The notes under the pieces are model-generated. The model did not search any database and was not told the origin of the DNA. It saw only the letters and a list, made by a program, of their open reading frames with translations. This document shows positions 30,615 to 39,503 of a stretch of DNA of 64,000 bases, piece after piece. This DNA is from Brachybacterium sp. FME24 (GTDB lineage Bacteria > Actinomycetota > Actinomycetes > Actinomycetales > Dermabacteraceae), in NCBI RefSeq assembly GCF_014897705.1, contig NZ_JABUXV010000017.1, positions 36,524-100,523 of the forward strand, read 5' to 3'. How positions within the stretch are numbered: position 1 is the first letter of the stretch; every line of letters begins with the position of its first letter. A program made the translations under genes and the position numbers.

Positions 30615-32159
30615 ATGAGACGACGCACACTGGTCAGCGGAATGCTCGCCGTGACGATGCTCGCCGCCTGCGACGCGCAGGAGGGCGGTGTAGGGAGCGA
30701 CGGCGGTGACCCGGGAGGAGGCGGCGCCTCGGACGGCGGCGCGTCCGACGGCGGCGGGGCGGCGGCCGCGCCCGTTCAGCAGGCGGTCGCCGTGACCTAC
30801 GGTCCGCTCGAGCTCCAGGCCTCCGTGGTCTCCGTCGTGCGCAGCGGCGAGCATCTCGTGCTCACCCTGGACGTCACTGCGGACGACCCCGACGAAGATC
30901 TCCGGTTCGGACCGGTGGACGCGCTCAGCCACGGCTCCTCGAGCGACAATGTGGACGCTCGCGAGTACGACGCCCTGCGCCTGCTGGATCTGAGCGGTGA
31001 CCGCTGCGCCGTGGTCGCGATGGACACCGAAGGTCGCTCCGTCGTGACCGAACCTGCCGCCCGTTGGAGAGACCGTGACCAGCCGGAGGGCACCGAGCGG
31101 GTCCAGCTCGTCTACGGTGACCTCGGCACCGACGAGGTCACCGTGCTGATCCCCAAGGGTGGCCTGCTCGCGCCGGTCCCTGTCACCGATGACGACGTGC
31201 CCGACGCCCGAGCCGAGGAGCCATTGGACCTCGGCGCCGTCGCCTCGGCGCCCGTGAATCCGCTGATCGCCTTCTCCACCGACCTCACCTCCACCACCAG
31301 GACCGAGAGCACGCCGGACTCGACCATCGTCAGCCTGGGGGCGGACGTCCTGTTCGACTCCAGTTCGGCCGAGCTCACCGCGGATTCTCAGGGAGTCATC
31401 GAGGAGGCCGCGCAGACGCTCTCCGAGCACGAGCCTGGACCTGTCCGCGTGGTCGGCCACACCGACAGCGTCGATGAGGACGCCTTCAATCAGGACCTCT
31501 CGGAACGTCGCGCGCAGGCCGTCGCCGACATCCTGGGCACCCTCATCGACGGTGCCGACTACCCGACGGAGGTCTCGGGCAAGGGGGAGACCGAGCCGAT
31601 CGCCGACAACGATACCGACGAGGGACGCACCCTGAACCGTCGGGTCGAGTTGAGCATCGACACCCCCGTCGTCACCCAGGGGACCGTCACCCGGGAGCTG
31701 CCCGAGACCGAGGGGCCAGTCGCCACCGGGGAGCAGGGTGTCAGCGTCGGGGACCCCACCCCGGTCGAGGTACGGGCACCCAGCGCGCGCCTCGTGCAGG
31801 ACCACCTGGTCGTGCATCTTGAGATCACCCGCCTCGACGAGGCTGTCGACAACGCCATCGGCATCACTGACTTCAGCGGCGGCGTGGCGATGCCCGACGG
31901 CGTCGTGCGGATCAAGTCCAACGCGGGGATCGCGGTGATGGACGGGCCGGTGGCGACCCTCCCCGCGATGCACCACGTGGGCGACGAGGAGTCCGCCATT
32001 CGCGCCCTCACCGATCTGCGCACCAACTCGCGTTTCGACGGGGGCGCCACCCGCGTCGACGAGCTCATCTATCCGGCCTGCCTCACCGTGGGGGAGACGA
32101 TCACGATCCAGCTGGCCCCGTCGGGATGGCGCCTGACCGATATCCCGGTGGAGCGCTGA
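30615..32159 (+). CDS. Lipoprotein with OmpA-like peptidoglycan-binding domain
   Basis: A 514-residue lipoprotein: signal peptide with lipobox LAAC (Cys19), then a Gly/Asp/Ala-rich linker, an N-terminal beta domain (about 55-200), an OmpA-like domain at about 240-348 (GADVLFDSSSAELT, RVVGHTDSVDEDAFN, LSERRAQAVADIL, RTLNRRVELSI) and a C-terminal beta domain. OmpA-like domains bind diaminopimelate in peptidoglycan; in a Gram-positive cell this would tether the lipoprotein to the wall from the membrane surface. GAGGGGAT precedes the ATG at 30615. The function is probably structural or envelope sensing; the flanking domains are not recognised. Confidence 0.87.
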   Translation: MRRRTLVSGMLAVTMLAACDAQEGGVGSDGGDPGGGGASDGGASDGGGAAAAPVQQAVAVTYGPLELQASVVSVVRSGEHLVLTLDVTADDPDEDLRFGPVDALSHGSSSDNVDAREYDALRLLDLSGDRCAVVAMDTEGRSVVTEPAARWRDRDQPEGTERVQLVYGDLGTDEVTVLIPKGGLLAPVPVTDDDVPDARAEEPLDLGAVASAPVNPLIAFSTDLTSTTRTESTPDSTIVSLGADVLFDSSSAELTADSQGVIEEAAQTLSEHEPGPVRVVGHTDSVDEDAFNQDLSERRAQAVADILGTLIDGADYPTEVSGKGETEPIADNDTDEGRTLNRRVELSIDTPVVTQGTVTRELPETEGPVATGEQGVSVGDPTPVEVRAPSARLVQDHLVVHLEITRLDEAVDNAIGITDFSGGVAMPDGVVRIKSNAGIAVMDGPVATLPAMHHVGDEESAIRALTDLRTNSRFDGGATRVDELIYPACLTVGETITIQLAPSGWRLTDIPVER

Positions 32160-32227
32160 AGAAGGTCGCGTGCGCTCGGTGTGCGGACCGGAGCGATTCC
32201 CGAGTGCCCAGGCCATAGGCTCGAGGC

Positions 32228-33034
32228 ATGTCGATCCCCACCGCTGCCGCGCCCGAGCACGTCGCCGTCTCGTCCTGTCTGCTCGACGCGGACGGGGAGG
32301 TGCTGGCCGCCGAGGAGGCTGATCGGCCCTACTACGCCGCGAGCACCATCAAGCTGCACGTGCTGCTGGCCGCGCTCCGAGCCGCCGACGCCGGCACCCT
32401 CGACCTGGACGGGACGGTCGCGGCGACCCGCACCTTCACCGGGTCCGACGGCGCGGCGTTCACCCTCGGCGGCGACCACCTCGACGCGACGCACCCGGCC
32501 GACGGTGAGCGGATCCCGGTACGTGAGCTGCTGCAGCGGATGATCGATCGCTCGAGCAACGAGGCCACCAACCACCTCGTCGAGCTCGTGGGCCTCGCGG
32601 CGGTGGCCGGCGCCATCGCGAGCCTGGGGCTGACCGCTACCCGCATGGAACGGTTGATCGGCGACGCGAGCGCGCTCGGGTCCGGGGCGACCAATGAGAC
32701 CAGTGCGGCCGACCTCGTCGTGACGATGCGCGCGCTGGTGCGGCACGGAGAGGGATTGTCGACGTCCTCCGTCGACAGTGCGTGCACTGTGCTGCGCGCG
32801 CAGCGGATCCCGGTGATCGCCGCCGCGCTGCGCGACGGCGTGCCGTGGGGGTCGAAGTCCGGGTGGGTCGACGGGTACCGGCACGACGTCGCCTTCATCG
32901 GCGACCCCGACGGCGAGGACTTCCGCGTGCTCGCGGTCATGACCGCCGGGATGGATCAGGACGACGCCGACAGGAGGATCGCAGCGCTCGTGCGCGAGCA
33001 GCTGCCCGACGTTGCGGCCGGTCCGGCCCGGTAG
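32228..33034 (+). CDS. Class A beta-lactamase-like serine hydrolase, cytoplasmic
   Basis: A 268-residue protein of the serine beta-lactamase/PBP fold: Ser39-x-x-Lys42 in YYAASTIKLHVLL, Ser109-Ser-Asn111 (MIDRSSNEATNHLV), and a KTG-like Lys210-Ser-Gly212 (WGSKSGWVDG). There is no signal peptide, so it is probably not a secreted antibiotic-resistance enzyme but a cytoplasmic serine hydrolase of unknown substrate. ATG 32228 is preceded by TAGGCT, suggesting a leaderless transcript. It stands alone between two envelope genes. Confidence 0.83.
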   Translation: MSIPTAAAPEHVAVSSCLLDADGEVLAAEEADRPYYAASTIKLHVLLAALRAADAGTLDLDGTVAATRTFTGSDGAAFTLGGDHLDATHPADGERIPVRELLQRMIDRSSNEATNHLVELVGLAAVAGAIASLGLTATRMERLIGDASALGSGATNETSAADLVVTMRALVRHGEGLSTSSVDSACTVLRAQRIPVIAAALRDGVPWGSKSGWVDGYRHDVAFIGDPDGEDFRVLAVMTAGMDQDDADRRIAALVREQLPDVAAGPAR

Positions 33035-33221
33035 CACTGCCCGGCGCTGGTCAGAGCATGAACAGCGAGTGACAGAACTGTGTGGGTGGCGCCTTGGGGG
33101 TTGAGCATCGGGCGGTGCGCATGACCACAGTGGGATGCACGATCACGCACGGCACCACCGTCCGATCGACCAGAGGTCGGGCACGCGAGCGGGCCGAGCA
33201 CACGACACGGAGGTACTCACC

Positions 33222-33824
33222 GTGACCGATCAAGCCCTCACCCCGCATACCCGACGCACCTTCTTCCGCGGCCTCGGCGTCGCCGGCGCGGCTGCGGTCA
33301 CCGGCGCGGCCGTCCCCACCCTGCTCACGCCGTCCGCCTCGGCCGCCCCGGTTCCCGGCTTCAACGAGAAGATCACCCGCGACGAGGTCATCGAGCGCGC
33401 GATGTACTGGGTGGATGATCCTCGCGCCTACAGCATGGAGAACTTCGACATCGGCCCGGAGGAGGACACGGACGTCCTCTGGCGCATGGACTGCTCCGGC
33501 TTCGTCTCGATGGCCCTCGCGGCTCGCTTCGACGACAACCCGACCGGGCTGACCACGGAGACGCTGCACCCCGATGGCGGCTACGAGATCTCGCACCCGA
33601 TCAGCAAGGATGATCTGCTGCCGGGCGATTTCATCCTGCAGAAGAACGCCGACTCCACCAGCGGCGTCGGCCATGTGGTGCTGTTCAACGGATGGGTCGA
33701 CGGCGGCTACACCGTGCTCGAGCAGTCCTACGGCGCCGGTGGGACCACGTCTCGCACGGCGCAGTACCCGTACGACGGCCTCTCGTACTACAACCCGTTC
33801 CGCTACGACCTCATCGTCGACTGA
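33222..33824 (+). CDS. Secreted NlpC/P60-like cysteine peptidase (Tat-exported)
   Basis: A 200-residue protein starting at GTG 33222 with CGGAGG upstream. A twin-arginine signal (TRRTFFRGLGVAGAAAV) with a typical Ala-rich region and SASAAP cleavage zone is followed by a small Cys-His domain: Cys91 in RMDCSGFVSMAL and His151 in GVGHVVLFNGW. It resembles the NlpC/P60-CHAP group of cell-wall amidases/endopeptidases. It is convergent with, and similar in role to, the larger NlpC/P60 enzyme beside it. Target is presumably peptidoglycan stem peptide or another amide. Confidence 0.82.
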   Translation: MTDQALTPHTRRTFFRGLGVAGAAAVTGAAVPTLLTPSASAAPVPGFNEKITRDEVIERAMYWVDDPRAYSMENFDIGPEEDTDVLWRMDCSGFVSMALAARFDDNPTGLTTETLHPDGGYEISHPISKDDLLPGDFILQKNADSTSGVGHVVLFNGWVDGGYTVLEQSYGAGGTTSRTAQYPYDGLSYYNPFRYDLIVD

Positions 33825-33911
33825 GCAGGCGGCGTCGCCGCCGTCCGGGCCCGCCCGGCATCCACGCCGGGCGGACCCTCCGCACCACCCCTGGTCCGGT
33901 GAGCCCCGCAA

Positions 33912-35024
33912 TCAGTCGGCCAGTGCCACGCGCCGCGCTCCCGCGTACTCGCCGATGGGGTCGTACTCGGTCAGCGACATGATCTCGACGCTGCGCGCCG
34001 CATTGGGAGCCTGCATGATCAGGTCGTCCCCGAGATAGAGGGCGACGTGGCGGATCGACCCCCCGCCCGGCTCGGTCGCGAAGAACACCAGGTCGCCGCG
34101 CTGCAGATCCTCACGCTCGACCGGCTCGAGGCCGGAGTCGTGCATCTGGTTCCCGGCGTCGCGGTCGATCGTGATGCCGTGATGGTGGAACAGCGTGTAG
34201 GTGTACCCGGAGCAGTCGAAGCCGTAGGCGCTCACGCCGGCCCACAGGTAGCGCAGTCCGAGGAACCGCTCGCCGGTGGCGACGATGTCCTCCGCGGTCG
34301 GCAGCGGCGGCTGCTCCCCGTGCTCGCGCACCACGACGTCGGCCGCCGGGAGGTACGCGGGGCGTCCGCCGGGGATCGCCACCTTCACGGCCTTCGCGGT
34401 GCGGCCGAGCACCGGCAGGATGGTGTCGAAGGAGACCGGGATCCCGGGATGGTTGCCCGAGGGCGTGCCGGTGAGGGTGCTGGTCAGCGCCGTGACCCTC
34501 GCCGTCGGGGCGGAAGCGGCCCGCTCGGCGAAACCGTCGTCGACCACGAGCTGGACGGTGGGCACCCAGCCCGGGTAGCCACGGGGATCTCGCGGAGTGG
34601 GCTGCGCGGTGACGACGATGTGCGCCCAGTCGCCGTCGATCTCGTCGACGATGACCTCGCTGCCCAGGACGGCCTGTGACTCGAGCTCGCCGGTCAGCCA
34701 GCGCCGGGTCTCGGTGTCCTGCATGTTCGCGTTCCACGCGTCGAGGTCGACGGGGTTGGTGAGCGAGGGGTCGTCGATCCCGGGACGGTTCGTGGCCGGA
34801 TCCACCCACAGCGTGGTGGCGGTGACGGCGACGTGGGCGAAGCCGCCGGGCGTGAGGCCGACGCCGGGCTGCGCGAGCGCGTCGGCCTGTGGGGCGGTGC
34901 CGTCGGCCAGCGCCGCGGGAGCGACCGAGGCCAGGCCTGCGACGGCGAGACCGGCGGTGCCGGTCGCGGCCAGGCGCAGCCCGTCACGGCGGCTCAGGCG
35001 GAAGGTGGGGGTATGCGTGGACAT
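33912..35024 (-). CDS. Secreted NlpC/P60 (C40) peptidase with SH3-like domains, muropeptide operon
   Basis: The 370-residue protein has a twin-arginine-like signal (RLSRRDGLRLAATGTAGL), SH3b-like beta regions (about 75-240: VDEIDGDWAHIVV, GYPGWVPTVQL, GRPAYLPAADVV) and a C-terminal NlpC/P60 domain with Cys271 in GFDCSGYTYTLF, His326 in IRHVALYLGDD and a polar third residue near QAPN. This is the architecture of gamma-D-glutamyl-L-diamino acid endopeptidases such as YkfC, which release L-Ala-D-Glu from muropeptides. That dipeptide is the substrate of the epimerase encoded next door on the same strand, with a DUF819 membrane protein further upstream. The context makes the assignment firm in outline. 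Confidence 0.92.
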   Translation of the reverse strand: MSTHTPTFRLSRRDGLRLAATGTAGLAVAGLASVAPAALADGTAPQADALAQPGVGLTPGGFAHVAVTATTLWVDPATNRPGIDDPSLTNPVDLDAWNANMQDTETRRWLTGELESQAVLGSEVIVDEIDGDWAHIVVTAQPTPRDPRGYPGWVPTVQLVVDDGFAERAASAPTARVTALTSTLTGTPSGNHPGIPVSFDTILPVLGRTAKAVKVAIPGGRPAYLPAADVVVREHGEQPPLPTAEDIVATGERFLGLRYLWAGVSAYGFDCSGYTYTLFHHHGITIDRDAGNQMHDSGLEPVEREDLQRGDLVFFATEPGGGSIRHVALYLGDDLIMQAPNAARSVEIMSLTEYDPIGEYAGARRVALAD

Positions 35025-35100
35025 CTGTGGTCTCCTTCGACAGGTCCCCGGAGTCGGGGACCGTGGTCACGAATGCAGGATCGGGCGGTCGGGCCAGGGC

Positions 35101-36288
35101 TCACCTACCACCTCCGTCCAGGAGGGTCGGCGGGGCGGAGCCGTCGCGGCCGTCCAGGTCGACGGCGTCGGTACCGGCGTCCAGTCGCTCGAGCCCCAGG
35201 CCCGGCCCGCCGGTCAGCTGCAGCCAGCCTCCGCTCTGCGTGTATCCACCGGCAGGCACGTCGGAGGCGAACCAGAACGGCGGGTCCAGATCGATCATCG
35301 TGATCGCGGGGTGCGCGATCGCCAGATGGGCGGCGGCGGCGATCGACAATCGCGGCTCCATCATGGCTCCGACCATGCATTCCACCCCTGCTTCGAGGGC
35401 AATGTCTGCGATCTCCATCGCCCCGCGCAGGCCGCCGGTCTTGGCGAGCTTGATGTTCAGCAGGTCCACGGCATCGGCCTCGACGAGGCGGCGGGCGTCG
35501 TCGGCGTCCCACACGGCCTCGTCGGCCATGATCGGCACGTCGACCGCGGCGGTCACGCGGGCCAGGCCGTCGATGTTCGCCGCCGCGACCGGCTGTTCGA
35601 CGAGGTCGATCGGCAGGCCGTCGGCCAGGAAACCGGTGATGATGTCGATGGCCTGCTCAGGCTCCCAGCCCTGGTTGGCGTCCAGTCGCAGCCGCACGTG
35701 CGGAACGGCTGCCACGACGGCGGCGAGCCGACGGCGATCCTCGTCGATGTCATGGCCGAGCTTGATCTTGAGGATCTGCTCGCCGTCGGCGACGGCTTCG
35801 CGGGCATGCTCGGCCATCACCTCCGGATCCTCCAGGGAGATGGTCATGTCGTTCATGAGGCCGTCGCCGAGGCGACCGCCCAGCAGCTCCACCAGGGGTC
35901 TGTCGGCGGCCTTCGCCCAGGCGTCGAACAGGGCGACCTCGAGTGAGGCCTTCGCGCTGGTAGCTCCCTCGAGAGCTCCGGCGATGCGGGCGCACAGCTC
36001 GGTGATCGACCCGGTGGCTCCCTCGAGGGCCGCACGCAGCGGACCGGCCAGGGCCCGGTCGATGGTCTCGGCCGATTCGCCGGTGACCGCGACCGTCTCC
36101 GCCGCGGAACCCTGGCCCACGACCCCTCCGGTCAGCTCGACCTCGGCGACCACGTACTCGACGGCCTCGGTGCGGCGGGCGGCAGTGACGAACGGCCGCA
36201 GCAGGGTTGCCCGGTGGCGGTGTCGGCGCACCGCCACCACGGTCAGCGGAGCCGTAGCGGCCTCGTCGGGGATGAGATTCTCCAGCAT
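35101..36288 (-). CDS. L-Ala-D/L-Glu epimerase (enolase superfamily)
   Basis: A 395-residue enolase-superfamily enzyme. Lys174-x-Lys176 (QILKIKLG), metal ligands Asp203 (RLDANQGW), Glu231 (LVEQPV) and Asp256 (MADEAVW), and Lys280 (LNIKLAKTGG) reproduce exactly the spacing of the known E. coli/B. subtilis dipeptide epimerases (K, D, E, D, K), so it should be active. It would invert L-Ala-D-Glu from murein to L-Ala-L-Glu for catabolism. ATG 36288 follows a GGGAG site and is only 14 bases from the DUF819 gene. The enzyme is cytoplasmic, so the dipeptide must be imported. Confidence 0.93.
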   Translation of the reverse strand: MLENLIPDEAATAPLTVVAVRRHRHRATLLRPFVTAARRTEAVEYVVAEVELTGGVVGQGSAAETVAVTGESAETIDRALAGPLRAALEGATGSITELCARIAGALEGATSAKASLEVALFDAWAKAADRPLVELLGGRLGDGLMNDMTISLEDPEVMAEHAREAVADGEQILKIKLGHDIDEDRRRLAAVVAAVPHVRLRLDANQGWEPEQAIDIITGFLADGLPIDLVEQPVAAANIDGLARVTAAVDVPIMADEAVWDADDARRLVEADAVDLLNIKLAKTGGLRGAMEIADIALEAGVECMVGAMMEPRLSIAAAAHLAIAHPAITMIDLDPPFWFASDVPAGGYTQSGGWLQLTGGPGLGLERLDAGTDAVDLDGRDGSAPPTLLDGGGR

Positions 36289-36302
36289 GATGTCGCTCCC
36301 GC

Positions 36303-37454
36303 TCACAGGATCGACAGGATCTGCGCGGCGGCGAGCCCGATGAAGGTGCCGGCGAAGGAGCCGATCAGTGCCATCAGCACCCCGACCGGGACCAGCTGCC
36401 GGTTGAAGGCGGCGGCGACCACGGGCGCCGAGGCGATGCCGCCGATGTTCGCCGTGGAGGCGACGGCCAGCGAGAACAGCTCGACCTTCGCGATCTTCGC
36501 GTAGACCAGCATGATCGCGATGTGGATCATCAGCACCAGCACGCCGATCAGCAGGTACAGCGGGGCCTGGGTGAGCGCCGAGAAGTCGGAGCCGGAGGCG
36601 ATCTGCCCGATCACGACGAACAGCATCAGGGTGGCGACCTCGCTGGATCCCGCGGTCCTGCCGAGCGGGGTGAGGGCGATGACCAGACCCAGCAGGGAGA
36701 TGAGGAGGATCGTCCAGGTGGTGGCGTTGACGACGGTCCCCCACTCGGGGAGCAGCCCACCCACCCAGCTGGCGAGGGTGGAGGCGAAGAGCGAGCCGAA
36801 CACGACGATCGCGAGCGACGCGATGGTGATCGGCTTCTCCTCCTCGTCGAAGGCGCCGACGTGGGCGTCGAGGTACGAGGTGTCCGCCTTGGTCCACTTG
36901 TTGAAGCGGGGGGAGGCGGCGACCGAGGCGAACATGGCCATCAGCCACACCGAGTACATGATCGTGTCGGTGATCAGGGCGTAGCCGAAGATGGTCTCGG
37001 GCGCCTGCAGGATGTCCTGCACCGCGACCATGTTGGCGCTGCCGCCGGTCCAGGAGGCCAGCAGCGCGCCGAACACCTTCCAGGCCTCGTCATGCAGTGC
37101 CGCCTGGAAGATGAGCACCACCACGATGATGCCGACGAACAGCGAAGCGGCCGAGACGAAGTACGTCATCAGCAGCTTGGGGCCGAGGCGGATGATCTTG
37201 CGCAGGTCGCAGCCGAACAGGAACAGCAGGATCATCGCCGGCAGCAGGACGTCCTTGACGGCGCCGACCGGCGCGCGGGTGGCATCGTCGTCGCCGAACA
37301 CTCCGAGCGAGTTGAGGGCCGCGCACGACAGGTACATCAGCACCATGCCGGGCACGAACTTGAACAGTTTCCAGCCGGTCGTGCGCTCGAGCACGATCAG
37401 CACGCACGACAGTCCGAGCAGGACGCCGAGCATGAGCAGGCCGTTGGTAATCAC
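36303..37454 (-). CDS. DUF819 (YjcL-like) integral membrane protein
   Basis: A 383-residue protein with about ten membrane helices. Family features are the GCDLRKIIRLGPKLLMTYF segment, GALLASWTGGSANMVAVQDI and the late ASTANIGGIASAPVVAAAF. DUF819/YjcL members are related to secondary carriers; the two conserved Gly/Asn-rich loops with TGGSANM and NIGGIAS look like re-entrant substrate sites. Given its place in front of the L-Ala-D/L-Glu epimerase and NlpC/P60 genes, I infer it takes up the muropeptide dipeptide. The start is GTG 37454 after GAGGAG. A strong terminator lies only 44 bases upstream, so expression may depend on readthrough. Confidence 0.88.
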   Translation of the reverse strand: MITNGLLMLGVLLGLSCVLIVLERTTGWKLFKFVPGMVLMYLSCAALNSLGVFGDDDATRAPVGAVKDVLLPAMILLFLFGCDLRKIIRLGPKLLMTYFVSAASLFVGIIVVVLIFQAALHDEAWKVFGALLASWTGGSANMVAVQDILQAPETIFGYALITDTIMYSVWLMAMFASVAASPRFNKWTKADTSYLDAHVGAFDEEEKPITIASLAIVVFGSLFASTLASWVGGLLPEWGTVVNATTWTILLISLLGLVIALTPLGRTAGSSEVATLMLFVVIGQIASGSDFSALTQAPLYLLIGVLVLMIHIAIMLVYAKIAKVELFSLAVASTANIGGIASAPVVAAAFNRQLVPVGVLMALIGSFAGTFIGLAAAQILSIL

Positions 37455-37497
37455 GGGAGAACTCCTCGAGGAAGGGATGGACGCGCCGCCAAGGCAC

Positions 37498-37556
37498 AAA
37501 AAATCGGAAGCACGCTCGAGCGGCGCCTCCTGCGAGGCGCGTTCGGGTGCTTCCGA
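37498..37556 (-). terminator. Intrinsic terminator/possible attenuator before the DUF819 operon
   Basis: On the minus strand a long hairpin (outer stem TCGGAAGCAC 37504-37513 with GTGCTTCCGA 37547-37556; inner stem 37523-37529 with 37534-37540) is followed by six Ts (37503-37498). It stands downstream of the DUF3870 genes and only about 44 bases before the DUF819 start, so it either ends DUF3870 transcription or works as an attenuator for the muropeptide operon. Confidence 0.8.
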
Positions 37557-37603
37557 CGGGATCCGGTTCGGTGAGGTTCCGGGCAGACGGCGCGGGTATG
37601 GAG

Positions 37604-37924
37604 TTATGTGGCGGGGCCGGCCGACAAGTCGCGGTGCGTCGCACTGGCGCTGCGCACTGCTGTGGCGAGCGCCCTCTGCGAGGACCCGTGGCACCTGTCG
37701 GTGATCGATTCCACCAGGGAATCGTTGTCGAGGAGCGAGCGACCCACCAACTGCTCACTGACGAACTCGACGGTGAGCGCCAGCCCGGCGGTGCAGTCCA
37801 CTTTCTCGATGACGTGGGTCTCAGTATCGACGATGAGGCCGATGATGAACAGCCCTCACTGCTCCGTGATCGGATTGTTGCGCGAGGCCCTGGGCTCGCC
37901 GGTGAGGAACATGGTGCGCCCGAT
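37604..37924 (-). pseudogene. DUF3870 pseudogene, second copy of a tandem duplication
   Basis: This copy aligns along its whole length with the intact DUF3870 gene just upstream (37961-38281). Where the intact gene has Trp (TSQWGLFF) this copy has TGA at 37858-37856 (TEQ stop GLFIIGL): a single TGG to TGA change. The aligned start codon is also changed (ATC at 37924-37922), although an ATG at 37912 is available. Residues after the stop still read well (VDTETHVIEKVDCTAGLALT, ESITDRCHGSSQRALATAVR), so decay is recent. It is transcribed towards the DUF819 operon. Confidence 0.82.
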
Positions 37925-37960
37925 GCCGTGGTGCCGTGGGGCGACGCGAGCGGGAGGGAG

Positions 37961-38281
37961 CTACGCGGCGGGGCCGGCCAGCACGTCGCGGTACTTCGCG
38001 GCGGCGTTGCGCACGGCAGTGGCCAGCGCCTTCTGCGAGGACCCGTGGTACCGGTCGGTGATCGACTCCACCAGAGCGTTGTCGTCGAGGAGCGAGCGAC
38101 CCACCAGCAGCTCGCGGACGAACTCGACGGTGAGAGGCAGCGTCGCGGTGCAGTCCGCAGCCTCGATGGCGTGAGTCTCGGTGTCGACGATGAGGCCGAT
38201 GAAGAACAGACCCCACTGCGAGGTGATCGGGTTGTTGTTCGGGGACTTGGCCTCGCCGGTCAGGAAGATGGTTGGCGCCAT
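37961..38281 (-). CDS. DUF3870 family protein
   Basis: A 106-residue protein of the DUF3870 family: MAPTIFLTGEAKSPNNNPIT at the start, LFFIGLIVDTETHAIEAADC, VEFVRELLVGRSLLDDNALV and a C-terminal ITDRYHGSSQKALATAVRNA segment, all family features. Family function is unknown; members are small, cytoplasmic and often near transport or catabolic genes. A degenerate tandem copy lies 36 bases downstream. Its location ahead of the muropeptide-use genes suggests, but does not prove, a role with them. Confidence 0.87.
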   Translation of the reverse strand: MAPTIFLTGEAKSPNNNPITSQWGLFFIGLIVDTETHAIEAADCTATLPLTVEFVRELLVGRSLLDDNALVESITDRYHGSSQKALATAVRNAAAKYRDVLAGPAA

Positions 38282-38428
38282 GGGGCGAAGCCTATGCGGC
38301 CGGGCCGGCGGGTGTGCCCACCCTGTGCGACGTGCTCCGGTGGCGCGTAGAAGGTGCTGCGACGCGTGAGGTCACTCTCGACGCGCCACCGGGTGCATGC
38401 GCAGCGCCCCCGCGGGGCGCCGGGTGGG

Positions 38429-39406
38429 TCAGCGCAGGTTGGCGGGGCCGGCCTGCTCGGCGGACTTCTCGGCGGCGGCGTGACGATCCGCGCGCTTGGA
38501 GTCGAGCTGATCGGCGTGCGCCTCGGGGGAGGCCGAGGCGGCCATGGTCCTCGCGGCCGGGGCGAGGTCGGTGAACTGGCCGCCCACCTCGCCGCGCACG
38601 CGGTTGTCGACGCCGGTGGGGGCCGGGTCGTTGCCCTCGCCGGTGAGTGCGCCCCGGATGATGTTGTCGGAGACGTCGACGCCGTCGGTGTTGTCGGAGG
38701 CCGTCACATCGGAGCCGAAGTAGTTCGCGTCCTCGCAATCGATCAGGCCGCCGCCGGTGCCGAGCTGCACGCCGGCATTGCCGGTGAAGGTGGCGGCGCC
38801 GTCGATCTCGCTGCCGCACACCGCGGTGCCCTCCGCGTTGGCCGTGATCGCGAGATCACCGGAGAGGGTCGAATCGACGATGTCGGTGTACAGGGTGTTC
38901 TCGCTGCTCACGGCACCGCCGATGGTGACGGTCTGCAGGTGCACGAGGCCCTGCTCGATGGCGACATCGCCCCCGATCAGGGAGTCGTAGGAGTACAGGA
39001 ACGGATCCGAATCCTCACCGGTCCCGCCCTGGTAAGAACCGCTCACGGCCGAGTCGTCGAGGTAGACGCCGTAGCCGCCCTCGCTGAGGAGATCGCCCCC
39101 GACCTCGGACCCGCTGGCATCGAAGTAGCCGTCCGCAGCGACCACGACCTGGTCGGCGATGCTGGAGTCGGTGATCAGCAGATCGGCCCCGGACTCCACC
39201 TGGACCTGGCCCTGGATGGTCACGCCGTCGAGGATGCACGAGTCGCCCTCGGCGACCACGAGGTCCCCGGGCACGGTCACGTCGGCGGCATCACCCTCAC
39301 AGTAGGTGGTCAGGGCCGCCGAGGCGGAGCCGGCGCCGAGGGCGACCCCGGCGGAGGCCAGCGCCAGGGTGGACAGGGCGATCACGGATCGGGGAAGGGT
39401 GCGCAC
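38429..39406 (-). CDS. Secreted beta-helix-like surface protein
   Basis: The 325-residue product starts at GTG 39406 after AAGGAG. It has a Sec signal (RTLPRSVIALSTLALASAGV, cleavage near ASAAL). The body is strongly repetitive in short strands with Gly/Asp turns (TIQGQVQVESGADLLITDS, VVVAADGYFDASGSEVGGDL, DSTLSGDLAITANAEGTAVC), like a right-handed parallel beta-helix. Cysteines are few. The C-terminal 50 residues are charged and probably disordered, without an LPXTG sorting signal. It may be a secreted or wall-associated structural protein; no enzymatic motif is seen. Confidence 0.78.
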   Translation of the reverse strand: MRTLPRSVIALSTLALASAGVALGAGSASAALTTYCEGDAADVTVPGDLVVAEGDSCILDGVTIQGQVQVESGADLLITDSSIADQVVVAADGYFDASGSEVGGDLLSEGGYGVYLDDSAVSGSYQGGTGEDSDPFLYSYDSLIGGDVAIEQGLVHLQTVTIGGAVSSENTLYTDIVDSTLSGDLAITANAEGTAVCGSEIDGAATFTGNAGVQLGTGGGLIDCEDANYFGSDVTASDNTDGVDVSDNIIRGALTGEGNDPAPTGVDNRVRGEVGGQFTDLAPAARTMAASASPEAHADQLDSKRADRHAAAEKSAEQAGPANLR

Positions 39407-39503
39407 GTCGGCTCCTTGTACCGCAGCGCACGGCAAGGAGCGTCAGCGGAGGGTGGGGGATGGGTTCCTCGGTGACCGTATAGCGCTGTGACTCACGTCG
39501 CAA

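Noticed and set aside
38272..38574. Short Arg/Ala-rich plus-strand frame
   Set aside because: Opposes the secreted beta-helix gene and the DUF3870 gene end; no support.
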